Source: Kiritimatiellaceae bacterium
GTDB taxonomy: Bacteria; Verrucomicrobiota; Kiritimatiellia; Kiritimatiellales; Tichowtungiaceae
Assembly: GCA_013141415.1 (NCBI GenBank)
Contig: JABFQY010000002.1
Location: 124,001 to 188,000 of the forward strand
DNA: 64,000 bases
Direction of reading: 5' to 3'
Within the stretch, counting starts at the first letter, position 1, and each line of letters begins with the position of its first letter. The translations under genes and the position numbers were made by a program. Below, piece after piece: positions 8,557-17,648 of the stretch. The notes below the pieces were generated by a model that had not been told where the DNA came from, searched no databases, and saw only the letters and a list, made by a program, of their open reading frames with translations.

Positions 8557-8883
8557 CGTAACTAACGTAACGGAGTCAGTAACGGGGTCAGCCAATGAAT
8601 TTTAGAATCGGCTGATTTCTGCGTGTTAAGAAAATCTATTGAGTCAGCAGATTCCGGCTGAAGCCGGGACTACATACCTATGCGGGCGCATGGAGTTCCA
8701 CTTTGCATACAGCACGGGAGGCATGTAGTTCCGCCTTCAGGCGGTGAAGTGGTTGCTATTTTTAAAACCACTCTAAACAAACCGTCTGCGGGGCTGGCGG
8801 ACGATTTTGTCACGATAAACTTGTTCTAAATTATCAGATTTTAGTAGTGACAAGACGGGGTGTCAGGAGCAGTTTATCCGCAC
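8557..8883. other. Gap before fic: short repeats, no gene seen
   Basis: Begins with a tandem TAACGTAAC pair and two GTCAGTAAC/GGGGTCAG words (8561-8600), then the paired hairpin element at 8654-8744, then A/T-rich sequence. No convincing ORF or RNA structure other than these. Confidence 0.6.
8654..8744. repeat. TGTAG-hairpin element, paired units
   Basis: Left unit: hairpin CCGGC/GCCGG (8654-8667) followed by ACTACAT (8669-8675). Right unit: ATGTAGT (8723-8729) followed by hairpin CCGCC/GGCGG (8731-8744). Same outward arrangement as 4995-5061 with different stem sequences. Confidence 0.75.
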
Positions 8884-9852
8884 ATGAAGGGCTCATCATC
8901 CATCTTAACTCCGTTTGAAGCGCAGATCCGTAATCTGCGCGAACAGGGCGTTCCGCTTCGTAAAATCGCGGAATTGCTGAACCACGAGCATGGGCTGACC
9001 GTCACGTACAACGCCGTGTTTTCATTCCTGAAGACGCGGGAAAAGACCGAAAAGCACCCTTCCCTGTTTTATGAAAATCTTCCCGCCGATATCCGAGAGT
9101 CGCTGATCAAACAATTCACCGCTCTCTGGACGTTTGATTCGACCGGGATCGAAGGCAATACGCTGACGCTGGGTGAGACCGTAAAAGTACTGGAGCTGGG
9201 GCTGACAATCAGCGGAAAGCCGCTGAAGGATCACGAAGAGGTTTACGGTCACGCCAAGGCGGTCGAGCTGATTTATGATCTGATCCAGAAAGAAAAAATC
9301 TCTGCTGACGATCTGTTCAATCTGCACCGTTGCGTGATGCAGAAGAGCCCGATCGATTCTCTGCGTCCGGTCGGCGATTGGAAGCGCGATTACAACGGAA
9401 CGACCGGCGTGCGCGACGGCAAACCGGTTTATATGGAATATGCCCGGCCGGATGACACGCCGAAACTGATGGCGCGCTGGATTAAAGAGTTCAACCGGAA
9501 GCTCCGCTCGGCGACGTCGGCACCCAAAGCGGTCAATGTCTATGCGTGGACACATCTGAGCTTCGTGCGCATTCATCCGTTCTTTGACGGAAACGGACGT
9601 ATCGCCCGGTTGATCGCCAATCTGCCGCTACTGAAACGCGGCTATCCGCCCCTGCTGATTGCTCTGGCGCGCCGCGCCGAATACATCGACCTGCTGTGGA
9701 ATTATGAAAACGCGGTCGGTGTTATCAAAACGGATGATCCGTTGCTTCCTTTAAGTCCGGCCCTTGCATCATTTAAAATTCTGCTTCGGGAAGAATGGCG
9801 CGAATCGCTCCGCTTAGTTGAAGAAGCCCGAAAACAGGCCGCTTTGCGCTAA
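8884..9852 (+). CDS. Fic-family protein (AMPylator-type), N-terminally inhibited class
   Basis: A 322-residue Fic protein. The active-site motif HPFFDGNGR starts near residue 231 with the catalytic histidine, and the inhibitory motif S-T-G-I-E-G-N lies near residues 85-91, placing it in the class where the inhibitory helix is in the same chain. Such enzymes transfer AMP (or another nucleotide moiety) from a nucleotide to a hydroxyl on target proteins. An N-terminal segment (LREQGVPLRKIAELLN) looks like a small helix-turn-helix. A GTG at 8860 is in frame and also possible; GGAG at 8866-8869 fits neither start perfectly. The gene converges on the next, the stop codons overlapping by 4 bp. Confidence 0.9.
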   Translation: MKGSSSILTPFEAQIRNLREQGVPLRKIAELLNHEHGLTVTYNAVFSFLKTREKTEKHPSLFYENLPADIRESLIKQFTALWTFDSTGIEGNTLTLGETVKVLELGLTISGKPLKDHEEVYGHAKAVELIYDLIQKEKISADDLFNLHRCVMQKSPIDSLRPVGDWKRDYNGTTGVRDGKPVYMEYARPDDTPKLMARWIKEFNRKLRSATSAPKAVNVYAWTHLSFVRIHPFFDGNGRIARLIANLPLLKRGYPPLLIALARRAEYIDLLWNYENAVGVIKTDDPLLPLSPALASFKILLREEWRESLRLVEEARKQAALR

Positions 9853-10688
9853 AACCGGCGTCCGCCGTGCGCGTTGCCGTGCATTCTCTGCTGTTTGGGA
9901 AGCGGCGGGGCTTCGAGATAGAGGCTGTACCATTCTTCGCCCAGTCCGGCGTTCGAGAACTGTTTGTCTTTGTTATTGGCGAGCAGTTCCCAGTTGCTGG
10001 CGAGGGTCTTGTCGGAAGTGATATCTTTTGCTTTAACCAAAAGCATGCGCGCTTTTTCGGACTCGCCCTGCTGCATATAAATCCAGGACATCACTGCGTA
10101 AAGCAGGGTTCCGCGATTGCCGCGCATCCATTTCACATGACTCTTGAACGTTCTCTCGAGTTTCTCCAGTTCGCCGTGCTCATACTGACGGGCTATTTTC
10201 ATGGCGATTGTCATGGGCTCCATAAACATCGGGCCGGTGAATAGTCCCGCCGTCGCCAAAAGTTTATCCACCGCTTCGAAGTCTTTCAGCTGATAGAGGA
10301 ACTGCATGCGCATGGTGGCAATCTGCCGACCCATCATCAGGCTCCATTTTTTGAAGGGCTCAAAACGATCCACAAAAACCAGCGCTTCCGAGATCAGCGC
10401 CTTTTGATCGCCTTCCAGCTGGCGCTGGATTTGTTTGATGTTCCCGCCGGGCCGGCTTTGGAACATCTGAATCTTCCGGTTCATCTGTTTCTGGCCGTTC
10501 ACGAGCTTTTCTTGAAGCTCCTTTTGAACTGCCGTCATTTTTTTCCGGACAATGAATCCGATTAAGAACAGGGGAAGCAGGAATCCGGCGAGTCCTCCGA
10601 AAATCTCCCCGCCCAAACCGACATGGTAAACCCTCGCGGCAATAACTGCGGCGGCAGAAACAATCACTGAAATCAGCAATGCGATCAT
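9849..10688 (-). CDS. Membrane-anchored protein of unknown function
   Basis: A 279-residue protein with two N-terminal transmembrane helices (about residues 2-20 and 29-48) separated by a short loop, followed by a basic, helical cytoplasmic part that looks like a coiled coil (about 50-95) and then helix pairs reminiscent of TPR units (LLYAVMSWIYMQQGESEKARMLL). I do not recognise a named family. Its layout, membrane anchor plus TPR-like tail, is shared in outline with the three membrane-TPR genes at 58-64 kb. It ends by overlapping the fic stop codon by 4 bp in convergent orientation. Confidence 0.75.
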   Translation of the reverse strand: MIALLISVIVSAAAVIAARVYHVGLGGEIFGGLAGFLLPLFLIGFIVRKKMTAVQKELQEKLVNGQKQMNRKIQMFQSRPGGNIKQIQRQLEGDQKALISEALVFVDRFEPFKKWSLMMGRQIATMRMQFLYQLKDFEAVDKLLATAGLFTGPMFMEPMTIAMKIARQYEHGELEKLERTFKSHVKWMRGNRGTLLYAVMSWIYMQQGESEKARMLLVKAKDITSDKTLASNWELLANNKDKQFSNAGLGEEWYSLYLEAPPLPKQQRMHGNAHGGRRF

Positions 10689-10836
10689 GGTTTTAGTCCC
10701 TTCTGTAGAATTTAAAGGGCGGCATCGTACAACAGGCGGCAGGAGATGTCACCCTCGAGACGCCCAGACTTTCCTGAAAATAATGAAAGCAAATTCGCGC
10801 TTCCATTCGATACGGGTCTGTTTGAGTATCGCCGCC

Positions 10837-11799
10837 ATGAATACGCAAAAAATCGCCGGATCGCAGATCAACGCCTCACGCATCATTTACGGATGTATGA
10901 CCTCCGCACTCCCTTGGGGGCCGGAACGGGATGCGGAAAAGGAAAAACAAGGACTCGCCGCCTTCGAACAAGCCGTCGAATGCGGCATCAACCTTTTCGA
11001 CCACGCCGACATCTACTGCTCCGGCAAAGGGGAAATTCTTTTCGGCGAATTCCTTAAAGCCAATCCGGGGCTGCGGGAAAAAATTTATGTGCAGACAAAG
11101 TGCGGGATCCGCCTTCCAAACAGTCCGGTTCAAGGCGCGCCCCACCGGCTGGACAATTCCGGAAAACATATTCTGTCGTCCGTGGATGCCAGCCTCAAAC
11201 GCCTTGGCCTTGATTATCTCGATATTCTGCTTCTGCACCGCCCGGACGCTTTGGTCGAGCCGGAAGAGGTCGCGGCCGCCTTCAACAAACTCTATGCATC
11301 CGGCAAGGTTCAGGCTTTCGGTGTCAGCAACCATACCGCCGGACAGATTGCCCTGCTGCGCCGCTTCGTCGAACAGCCGCTGGTCGCGAATCAGGTGCGC
11401 ATTAATCTGATGCACTCCCATATGTTTGATGAGCCGCAGAATTACGATCAGGGCGGCGGGGCCGGCGGATTTCTCGGCACGCTCGAATACTGCCGTCTGC
11501 ACGACATCACCTTGCAGGCCTACAGTCCGCTGATGCACGGACGGCTGAGTCAAAACGATCTCAACGAACGGGAATCCGCATGCCTGAAGGCTCTGCAAAC
11601 GATGTCCGCCGAAAAAGGCGTATCGACCGACACGCTTCTTATGGCCTGGCTTCTGCGCCACCCGGCAAAGATTCAGCCGATCGTCGGTTCCTGTAATATC
11701 GGACGCATCGTCGCCTGCTGTCGGGCCGACGAAGTCGAACTGACGCGTGAAGAGTGGTATTCCCTGTGGGTCGCCGCCCGCGGTACAAAACTGCCGTAG
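10837..11799 (+). CDS. Aldo/keto reductase
   Basis: A 320-residue NADPH-dependent oxidoreductase of the aldo/keto reductase superfamily, closest in style to the YdhF group. The catalytic tetrad can be placed by motif: D55 and Y60 in FDHADIY, K88 in QTKCGI and H134 in LLLHRPD. The barrel continues with SSVDASLKRLGLDYLDI, QAFGVSNHT and QAYSPLMHGRL; the cofactor-binding C-terminus ends near IVGSCNIGRI. ATG 10837 starts at the usual N-terminus (MNTQKIAGSQINASRIIYGC); in-frame codons further upstream (10687, 10782) are less likely. No clear ribosome site is visible. The substrate is not predictable. Confidence 0.92.
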   Translation: MNTQKIAGSQINASRIIYGCMTSALPWGPERDAEKEKQGLAAFEQAVECGINLFDHADIYCSGKGEILFGEFLKANPGLREKIYVQTKCGIRLPNSPVQGAPHRLDNSGKHILSSVDASLKRLGLDYLDILLLHRPDALVEPEEVAAAFNKLYASGKVQAFGVSNHTAGQIALLRRFVEQPLVANQVRINLMHSHMFDEPQNYDQGGGAGGFLGTLEYCRLHDITLQAYSPLMHGRLSQNDLNERESACLKALQTMSAEKGVSTDTLLMAWLLRHPAKIQPIVGSCNIGRIVACCRADEVELTREEWYSLWVAARGTKLP

Positions 11800-11926
11800 T
11801 CTCTGGCCGGTCTAACCCTTTCCGCGGTTCCGCGTGGAAAAATTCGGGGCAGATAGCATTCGGCTCTTCTGGGCGTTCCTGCTATACACGGCCCTCGTTT
11901 TTAATTTTACCCCGGATTAAACCGTC

Positions 11927-13525
11927 ATGATCACAACCTCAAAAATCACGATGCGCTTCGGCAAGACAGCGCTTTTCGAAGACGTTTCGGTGAAGTTTGT
12001 TCCCGGCAACCGCTACGGGCTGATCGGGGCCAACGGTTCGGGAAAATCCACATTCATGAAGATTCTGACCGGTCAGCTGGAGCCGAGCGAAGGAACGGTC
12101 ACGATCGGCCCCGGCTGTACGCTCGGCTATCTCCGGCAGGATCATTCCGCGTTCGATGAGTTCACGATCCTCGACACCGTCTGCATGGGGAATCCCAAGC
12201 TGTGGGCACTGCATTGCGAACGCGAACTGCTCTACTCAAAAGATGATCTGACCGACGAAGAGCACGATCGTTGCAGCCACATCGAGCACGACTTCGGCGA
12301 AGCCGGCGGCTATACGATGGAATCCGAAGCCGCCACGCTGCTGGTCGGACTGGGCTTTACCGAGGATCTGTTCGGACAACCCATGACCGTTCTGCAAGGC
12401 GGTTTCAAACTGCGCGTTCTGCTGGCGCAGGTTCTTTTCGGCAAGCCGGATCTGCTGCTGCTCGACGAGCCGACCAACCATCTGGACATGGAGTCGATTG
12501 AGTGGCTGGTTGAGCTGCTTGAAAATTATAACGGGATGGTGATTACGATTTCGCACGACCGTTTCTTCCTTAACCAGGTTTGTACGCACATCGCCGATTT
12601 GGATTTCCATGAGATCCGTCTGTTCCCTGGAAATTATGACGACTTCACCATCGCCAGCCTGGACGCACGCGAGCAGCAGGAAAAGCAGAACCAGAAGATC
12701 GAGCGGCAGGCAAATGATCTGAAAGCGTTTATTTCCCGGTTCAGCTCCAACGCCTCGAAAGCCAAGCAGGCGACCTCGCGCAAGAAGACTCTCGAAAAAC
12801 TGGAAGTTGTAAAAATCAAGGCCAGCAGCCGGGTATCGCCGTTCATCCGCTTTCAACCGAAAAAACGGCTGGGCGACAAAGTGCTTGAGGCCGTGTCGGT
12901 TTCCAAGTCGTATGATCAGCCGCTGTTCAGCAGTTTTTCCTGCACGATCGGGCCGGAAGAGCGCGTGGCCATTGTCGGTAAAAACGGAATCGGCAAAACG
13001 ACACTGCTCAACATTCTGTGCAATCAGCTGCAAAGCGATACCGGCAAGATTATTTTCGGCGAAACCGTTCAGGTCAGCCTCTTCCCGCAGGATGCCGCGA
13101 CCCTTTTGGACTCTGAAACTCCCGCGCTGGAGTGGCTGGGTCGCTTTTCCGCCGCTGGAACATCCGAAGTGGAGCTGCGTTCCTTTATGGGTAAAATGCT
13201 GTTCAAGGGTCAGGACGTCCTGAAAAAAACCGGCGTGCTCAGCGGCGGCGAAAAGGCCCGGCTGATCTTGGCAAAAATGATGCTGGAAGGCGGCAATGTG
13301 CTGGCGCTGGACGAGCCCACCAACCATCTGGATCTGGAATCCATCGAGGCGCTGAACTACAGCCTCTCGCTCTTCCCCAATACACTGATCTTTGTTTCGC
13401 ATGACCACCGCTTCATTGCGACGCTGGCCACGCGGATACTCGAAGTCACCCAAGACGGCATCACCGACTACCGCGGCACGCTGGACGAATTCGAAGCGTG
13501 GAAAAAAGCTCAGAAGGCGAAGTGA
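11927..13525 (+). CDS. ybiT: ABC-F family ATPase, YbiT type
   Basis: A 532-residue protein with two ABC ATPase domains and no membrane segment, the hallmark of ABC-F translation factors that act at the ribosomal E site. Domain 1 has Walker A GANGSGKST near residue 37 and Walker B LLLLDEPTNHLD near residue 183; the signature region reads VLQGGFKLRVLLAQ, where the usual LSGG is replaced as in YbiT. The linker (about 235-300) is charged and helical. Domain 2 has GKNGIGKTT near residue 353, LSGGEKAR near residue 440 and LALDEPTNHLD near 461. Function in translation is inferred from family. Confidence 0.94.
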   Translation: MITTSKITMRFGKTALFEDVSVKFVPGNRYGLIGANGSGKSTFMKILTGQLEPSEGTVTIGPGCTLGYLRQDHSAFDEFTILDTVCMGNPKLWALHCERELLYSKDDLTDEEHDRCSHIEHDFGEAGGYTMESEAATLLVGLGFTEDLFGQPMTVLQGGFKLRVLLAQVLFGKPDLLLLDEPTNHLDMESIEWLVELLENYNGMVITISHDRFFLNQVCTHIADLDFHEIRLFPGNYDDFTIASLDAREQQEKQNQKIERQANDLKAFISRFSSNASKAKQATSRKKTLEKLEVVKIKASSRVSPFIRFQPKKRLGDKVLEAVSVSKSYDQPLFSSFSCTIGPEERVAIVGKNGIGKTTLLNILCNQLQSDTGKIIFGETVQVSLFPQDAATLLDSETPALEWLGRFSAAGTSEVELRSFMGKMLFKGQDVLKKTGVLSGGEKARLILAKMMLEGGNVLALDEPTNHLDLESIEALNYSLSLFPNTLIFVSHDHRFIATLATRILEVTQDGITDYRGTLDEFEAWKKAQKAK

Positions 13526-13552
13526 GGATTCTGGCAAAAATAAGCGGGACAT

Positions 13553-13634
13553 TTAACACAAAGTCACCAAGAAACCGAAGGTCACAAAGCACAATTATTC
13601 CAGTAACTTTGAGTCCTTTGAGCCTTTGTGGTGA
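13553..13634. repeat. Imperfect palindromic repeat rich in CACAAAG/CTTTGTG words
   Basis: TTAACACAAAGTCACCAAG and GTCACAAAGC on the left are answered by CTTTGAGTCCTTTG and CCTTTGTGGTGAA on the right. This 'ACACAAAG' style is a common dispersed repeat in environmental bacteria; it may act as a bidirectional structure between ybiT and the next gene. Confidence 0.55.
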
Positions 13635-13740
13635 ATATTCTATCGTGTTCACGTTATAAATTCGCTGGCGACATCCCTCTGGTTAGAAATCGACTGCATA
13701 AAATTGTCAGATTATCGGACTGACCCCGTCACTTATTAGA

Positions 13741-14688
13741 TTATCGAACCCCGGCCTTAAATTCGGCCTGTGAGCAGAGAAGATCAAAGTGGCGCACGAA
13801 GCTACCATACAGACTAGTATGGCCTTCCTGCTCAGGCGCATCAATACGGTACATCGGGGTATGGTGTCCGTGAGCGTCTTCTTCATATGTGCTCATAAAA
13901 AGACAGTTGTCGAAGATTAGCAGGCGAAAAACGGGATCACAGGTCAACAAGCCAAGCTTTAGCGCTCCGGAATTTGTGTTAACTCGAGAATCCGAGGTAA
14001 CTATACTCGAAAATGCGGTTATAGTTTTATTAATGTCTCTAATAAAATTTACTTTAGTATAAGCTGGATCGCAGTGCCTCAACTGAACAAGGCGCTTGTC
14101 TATGATCGGATTATCCTCGATTGGATTGAGGATTAAAAAAGTTGCGGCCAGCCCCGGTCGATCCGCAAGTTCTTCATATATGAGTGCATTAGGCCCCTTC
14201 CCAAAGCACTCATACCCAGCCATAGAAAGCATTCTAATAGTTCGTGTGTTTTTCAACTGATCTCGAATCGCCTTGGCATACGGCTGTTGCTCAACAGGTC
14301 GATCATTATGAGCGGGAAATATTTGAGTAATCCCAGATTTACTTCCGAGTAGATCCAGAAGCAGTCTTGTTTGCTTATCGAGTTCGATTTTTTTTCTACG
14401 AACTTCATCGAGTCCCAAAGTCGTGTATATGTCTGATTGGACTGCTGAAAAACATAGTTTTACAAAAAGCGCAGATACAGCAAAACAGGCGACGCCTTTC
14501 CACAAAAACACCAATTCGCTAATATCGGACAACTTAAACGAGACTGAAGCCGGAAGCCCGAAGGTCAAATTTGGATGCTCTGCCCTAAAAAATTGTATCG
14601 CGTCGCCGAATCCACGACATAGGGCGTAAGCCTCCAAAGTTAACAGAAGAACCAGTAGGCGCTTTTTTGTGAACTTAAAAAAGCTCAT
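13741..14688 (-). CDS. Membrane protein with a possible PLD-like cytoplasmic domain
   Basis: A 315-residue protein. Two hydrophobic helices (about residues 9-26 and 56-80) are followed by a soluble region of some 220 residues. That region (KNTRTIRMLSMAGYE, ATFLILNP, LLIFDNCLFMSTYEE, SLYGSFVRHFDLL) has the strand order of phospholipase-D-like domains, but no HxK catalytic motif is visible, so any such domain would be non-catalytic. The ATG at 14688 is 5 bp after the stop of a 58-codon gene on the same strand; the two look co-transcribed. The gene is A/T-richer than surrounding housekeeping genes. A two-helix anchor plus sensor-like domain is typical of accessory effector proteins, but function is unknown. 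Confidence 0.7.
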   Translation of the reverse strand: MSFFKFTKKRLLVLLLTLEAYALCRGFGDAIQFFRAEHPNLTFGLPASVSFKLSDISELVFLWKGVACFAVSALFVKLCFSAVQSDIYTTLGLDEVRRKKIELDKQTRLLLDLLGSKSGITQIFPAHNDRPVEQQPYAKAIRDQLKNTRTIRMLSMAGYECFGKGPNALIYEELADRPGLAATFLILNPIEDNPIIDKRLVQLRHCDPAYTKVNFIRDINKTITAFSSIVTSDSRVNTNSGALKLGLLTCDPVFRLLIFDNCLFMSTYEEDAHGHHTPMYRIDAPEQEGHTSLYGSFVRHFDLLCSQAEFKAGVR

Positions 14689-14693
14689 TTAGC

Positions 14694-14870
14694 CTACACA
14701 GTGCGGTTGTATTCTTTGGACAGCTCAACAATATTGATTGCCCTTGTCGGGTTCTTAGATTCGTCAGAATTAATCCCACGCTTAGATGCGCTTCTGTTTC
14801 TTGGTGCTGGCACAGTGAAACAGGCGATTGCAAAAATAAGTACGCTTAACACAGGTACTATAATATTCAT
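14694..14870 (-). CDS. 58-residue secreted or membrane-anchored small protein
   Basis: Too short for usual ORF thresholds. It starts MNIIVPVLSVLIFAIACFTV, a clear hydrophobic signal segment with a cysteine at residue 17 that could be a non-standard lipobox, and continues with a basic, polar tail ending VELSKEYNRTV. An AAGG box lies about 10 bp before the ATG on the minus strand. The stop is 5 bp before the start of the 315-residue gene, so the pair forms an operon. A longer plus-strand ORF over the same bases (14701-15075) starts at GTG, lacks a ribosome site and was judged a shadow. Confidence 0.6.
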   Translation of the reverse strand: MNIIVPVLSVLIFAIACFTVPAPRNRSASKRGINSDESKNPTRAINIVELSKEYNRTV

Positions 14871-15232
14871 ACAGACAGCCTTATTTATCCTAAACTTCTC
14901 TTCGTTCTATTTCTATGGTCAAAAGAGGTTACAAACATACCTCCAAACCCCGACACCTCTACGTGCCTCTGTTTACCAATGCGAACATTCTATGGAAACA
15001 CTATGGGAAAAGGAAGGGAAAGGAACAGAAAAGGGCGGTTTTTTTAAAATGACATTTTTTGGCAAAAACCATTAAAAATAAGGGGATTTTATCTTATTTT
15101 ATTTTTTATATAACCAACCACTTCATTTTTTTGTCAAAAATTGACTCGAGTTGCCTCCAAAACCTTCAATGAAAACGAGAGCAAAAAAGTGTCAGAAAAA
15201 AGTCCTATCTTTTACCCCCCCTTTTTTTTTGT
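14871..15232. other. A/T-rich gap between divergent-ended units; no gene seen
   Basis: Contains homopolymer tracts, two similar TTTTTTG(G/T)CAAAAA palindromes (around 15054 and 15126) and a C7T9 tract just beyond the helicase stop. The dyad GAGGT...ACCTC near 14925-14943 is upstream of the small-protein gene. No hairpin terminator for the helicase gene is obvious. Confidence 0.5.
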
Positions 15233-16480
15233 TTATCTGGTGCCGGATTTTTGAGCGGCGGCGGCGCGGGCTCTGTCTTTTTTGTTCGGACGGTTTCCTT
15301 TGACCGGCGGTAATCCCTTTTTCTTTACGGGCGCGGCACCGGTGAGTTCGAAGCCGGGAATCTGTTCGCGGTCGAGCTGTAGCTTCGTTCGCTTTTCGAT
15401 GACCGCGAAAAAGGCCCGATCGCTGTGGTCAACAAAGCTGACAGCGACCCCGTTGGAACCCGCGCGGCCGGTCCGGCCGATGCGGTGAATGTAACCTACC
15501 GGTGAGCGCGGCAGGTCATAGTTGACGACGGTTGAGAGATTCTGAATGTCGATGCCCCGCGCGGCAATGTCGGTGGAAATCAGAACCCGAATGTTCCGGT
15601 TTTTAAACTGGCTCAACACGAAGGTTCGTTCGTCTTGGCTCAGGTCTCCGTGGAACTCATCGGCCAGAATTCCGTCGCGCTTCAGCTTGGCGGCGAGGTT
15701 GCGGGCGGCGCGTTTGCTACTCACAAAAACGAGCACATGCTCCCACTTTTCCGTTTTGAGGAGGTGGCGCAGAAGCGGGCCGCGGTTGACTTGATTCACT
15801 TCAATCACGCGCTGCTTGATGTTCGCCACCGTCGGAATATCGCCGATGACGTTGATGTAACTCGGATTGTTCATCACCTGTTCGGTAAGCGTCATCACTT
15901 TTTTCGGATAGGTTGCGGAAAACAGCAGGCTCTGGCGTGTCGCCGGAAGTGCTTGAATGAGCAGGTCGAGCTCTTCGGAAAATCCGAGATCTAACAGCCG
16001 GTCGGCTTCGTCGATCACGAGAAAGCGCAGTTCATCGAAGCAAATTTCATCTTCGCGAATCAGTTCCAGCAGACGCCCGGGCGTGGCGACCACTACGTCC
16101 ACGCCGCGCCGCAGATGACGCAGCTGAAATTGAATGTCTTCTCCGCCGATGATCGCCGTCACGCCGATTTTAGAAGGCATGTACTGCTCAAAAAGTTCGA
16201 AGGCCGCCGCGACCTGCTGGGCCAGCTCGCGGGTAGGTGTCAGCACAAGCGCCCGGACGGCACCCGGTTGCTTTTTCGTTTCCATCTCGTTCAGCAACTG
16301 GAGAATCGGCAAGGCGAACGCCGCGGTTTTTCCGGTACCGGTCTGGGCCTGCGCAATCAGGTCGCTTCCTTCCAAGATAAGCGGAATGGTTTGTTCCTGA
16401 ATCGGCGTCGGCGTTTTGTAGTGAACAGCTTCCGCTACGCGCTGCATCGCCGTTGTAAGCCCGAGTTCAGAGAATGGCAT
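15233..16480 (-). CDS. rhlE: DEAD-box RNA helicase, RhlE type
   Basis: A 415-residue ATP-dependent RNA helicase. It carries the Q motif (FSELGLTTAM, TPTPIQEQTIP), motif I AQTGTGKT near residues 45-52, Ia PTRELAQQ, motif II VIDEADRLLD (DEAD), motif III SAT, and the helicase C-domain motifs RAARNLAAKL, STDIAARGIDI and HRIGRTGRAG. The C-terminal 45 residues form a short basic tail rich in K, R and A, as in RhlE enzymes that act in ribosome assembly and RNA turnover. It is divergent from the SurA-like gene; the 179-bp gap between them should hold both promoters. Confidence 0.95.
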   Translation of the reverse strand: MPFSELGLTTAMQRVAEAVHYKTPTPIQEQTIPLILEGSDLIAQAQTGTGKTAAFALPILQLLNEMETKKQPGAVRALVLTPTRELAQQVAAAFELFEQYMPSKIGVTAIIGGEDIQFQLRHLRRGVDVVVATPGRLLELIREDEICFDELRFLVIDEADRLLDLGFSEELDLLIQALPATRQSLLFSATYPKKVMTLTEQVMNNPSYINVIGDIPTVANIKQRVIEVNQVNRGPLLRHLLKTEKWEHVLVFVSSKRAARNLAAKLKRDGILADEFHGDLSQDERTFVLSQFKNRNIRVLISTDIAARGIDIQNLSTVVNYDLPRSPVGYIHRIGRTGRAGSNGVAVSFVDHSDRAFFAVIEKRTKLQLDREQIPGFELTGAAPVKKKGLPPVKGNRPNKKDRARAAAAQKSGTR

Positions 16481-16659
16481 TGTTTATAAATCCTTGTTTT
16501 GACCGGGCCCGTTTTTGACGCGCCGCAATCTAGCCTTTGCGCGTCAAAACACAACACCAAACGCCCCCTGTCAAACCCCGTGTGCATCCCGGTAAAAGGC
16601 GGAACCCGACGGGAAAAGCCGTTGCACTGAGAAGTCCCTTTGAGCATAATGCCGCTCCT

Positions 16660-17640
16660 ATGAAAAAAATCCTTCTTCTTCTCGTTCTGGCGGCTCCGGC
16701 GCTTTTCGCACAAACCAATCCGGCTCCGGCGGCGGTCTCCACCAACGGCCCGCTGATTACCGCGATTGACGGCTACGCCGCCCGCGTGGACAGCACGATC
16801 ATCACCTATGGCGAAGTGCGCGAAAGCGCCGCGCCTTATGTTCAGCAGCTCATGCGCCAGTATAAAGGAAAAGAGCTGGCGGAACGGTTGCAGGCTGTTT
16901 ATCTCGATGCTCGTGAAGCGCTGGTCGAGGAAGCGCTGTTCAAGGCCGAAACCAAGAGACGCGAACTGTCTCTTCCCGATAAGGTGATTGACGATGAAGT
17001 CAGCAAACTTATCCGCGAGCGGTTTAACAACGACCGCGCTCAGCTTACCCGCGCTCTGGCATCCCGCCGCATGACCTACGACGAATGGAAACAGGACGTC
17101 CGCGACCAGATCACCCTGCGCGTTTTCTACAATCAGGAAGTCACCCGCCGCGCCAATGTTCCGGCAGAAGCCGTCCGCGCCGAATACGAGCGCAACAAAG
17201 CACAGTACTTCATTTCCTTTAAGGTTAAATACCGCTTCATTCTCATCAGCAAAGGTAAAACCGACGAAGACCGAGAGGTGAAACGGAAACAGGCGGAAGA
17301 TACTCTGCAGAAACTGCATGATGGTGCCGCGTTCGACACGGTCGCCCAAGAAGTTTCTGAAGGCGATCTGGCCGCTAGTCCGTGGCGCGAGCCCGCTGAT
17401 GTGCGCGCCGAACTGCGTCCCGCCCTACTGAAAACGCCAGCAGGCCAAATCAGCGATCTCATCGAAACCCCCGGCGAATTTTATATCGTCAAAGTCGATG
17501 AGCGGCGCGAAGAAGGCTACGTGCCCTTTGAAGACGCTCAGAAAGACATCGAGAAAAAACTCCTCGAAGCGGAAAGAGACCGGTTGCACGCTGCGTTGGT
17601 CAAGGCCGTTTCTGCCAACCATTTTATTGAGCGGTACTGA
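16660..17640 (+). CDS. surA: SurA-like periplasmic chaperone / peptidyl-prolyl isomerase
   Basis: A 326-residue exported protein. The N-terminus MKKILLLLVLAAPALFAQ is a signal peptide with an A-L-F-A cleavage site. Residues about 35-180 match the SurA N-terminal chaperone domain (IDGYAARVDSTIITYGEVRE) and residues about 190-300 a parvulin domain (VKYRFILISKGK, GAAFDTVAQEVSEGD, LIETPGEFYIVKVDERRE). The parvulin is shorter than the E. coli pair of domains. SurA assists outer-membrane protein folding. Gene order surA-pdxA-rsmA is the same as in E. coli, which supports the call. ATG 16660 was chosen because the signal peptide starts there. Confidence 0.9.
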   Translation: MKKILLLLVLAAPALFAQTNPAPAAVSTNGPLITAIDGYAARVDSTIITYGEVRESAAPYVQQLMRQYKGKELAERLQAVYLDAREALVEEALFKAETKRRELSLPDKVIDDEVSKLIRERFNNDRAQLTRALASRRMTYDEWKQDVRDQITLRVFYNQEVTRRANVPAEAVRAEYERNKAQYFISFKVKYRFILISKGKTDEDREVKRKQAEDTLQKLHDGAAFDTVAQEVSEGDLAASPWREPADVRAELRPALLKTPAGQISDLIETPGEFYIVKVDERREEGYVPFEDAQKDIEKKLLEAERDRLHAALVKAVSANHFIERY

Positions 17641-17648
17641 GAACGCCC

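Noticed and set aside
11800-11926. Riboswitch or attenuator before ybiT
   Set aside because: CCGCGG/CCGCG words pair only weakly and no leader peptide or T-tract is present.
14701-15075. Plus-strand 124-codon ORF
   Set aside because: GTG start without a ribosome site; the opposite strand holds a better small gene at 14694-14870 in operon with its neighbour.
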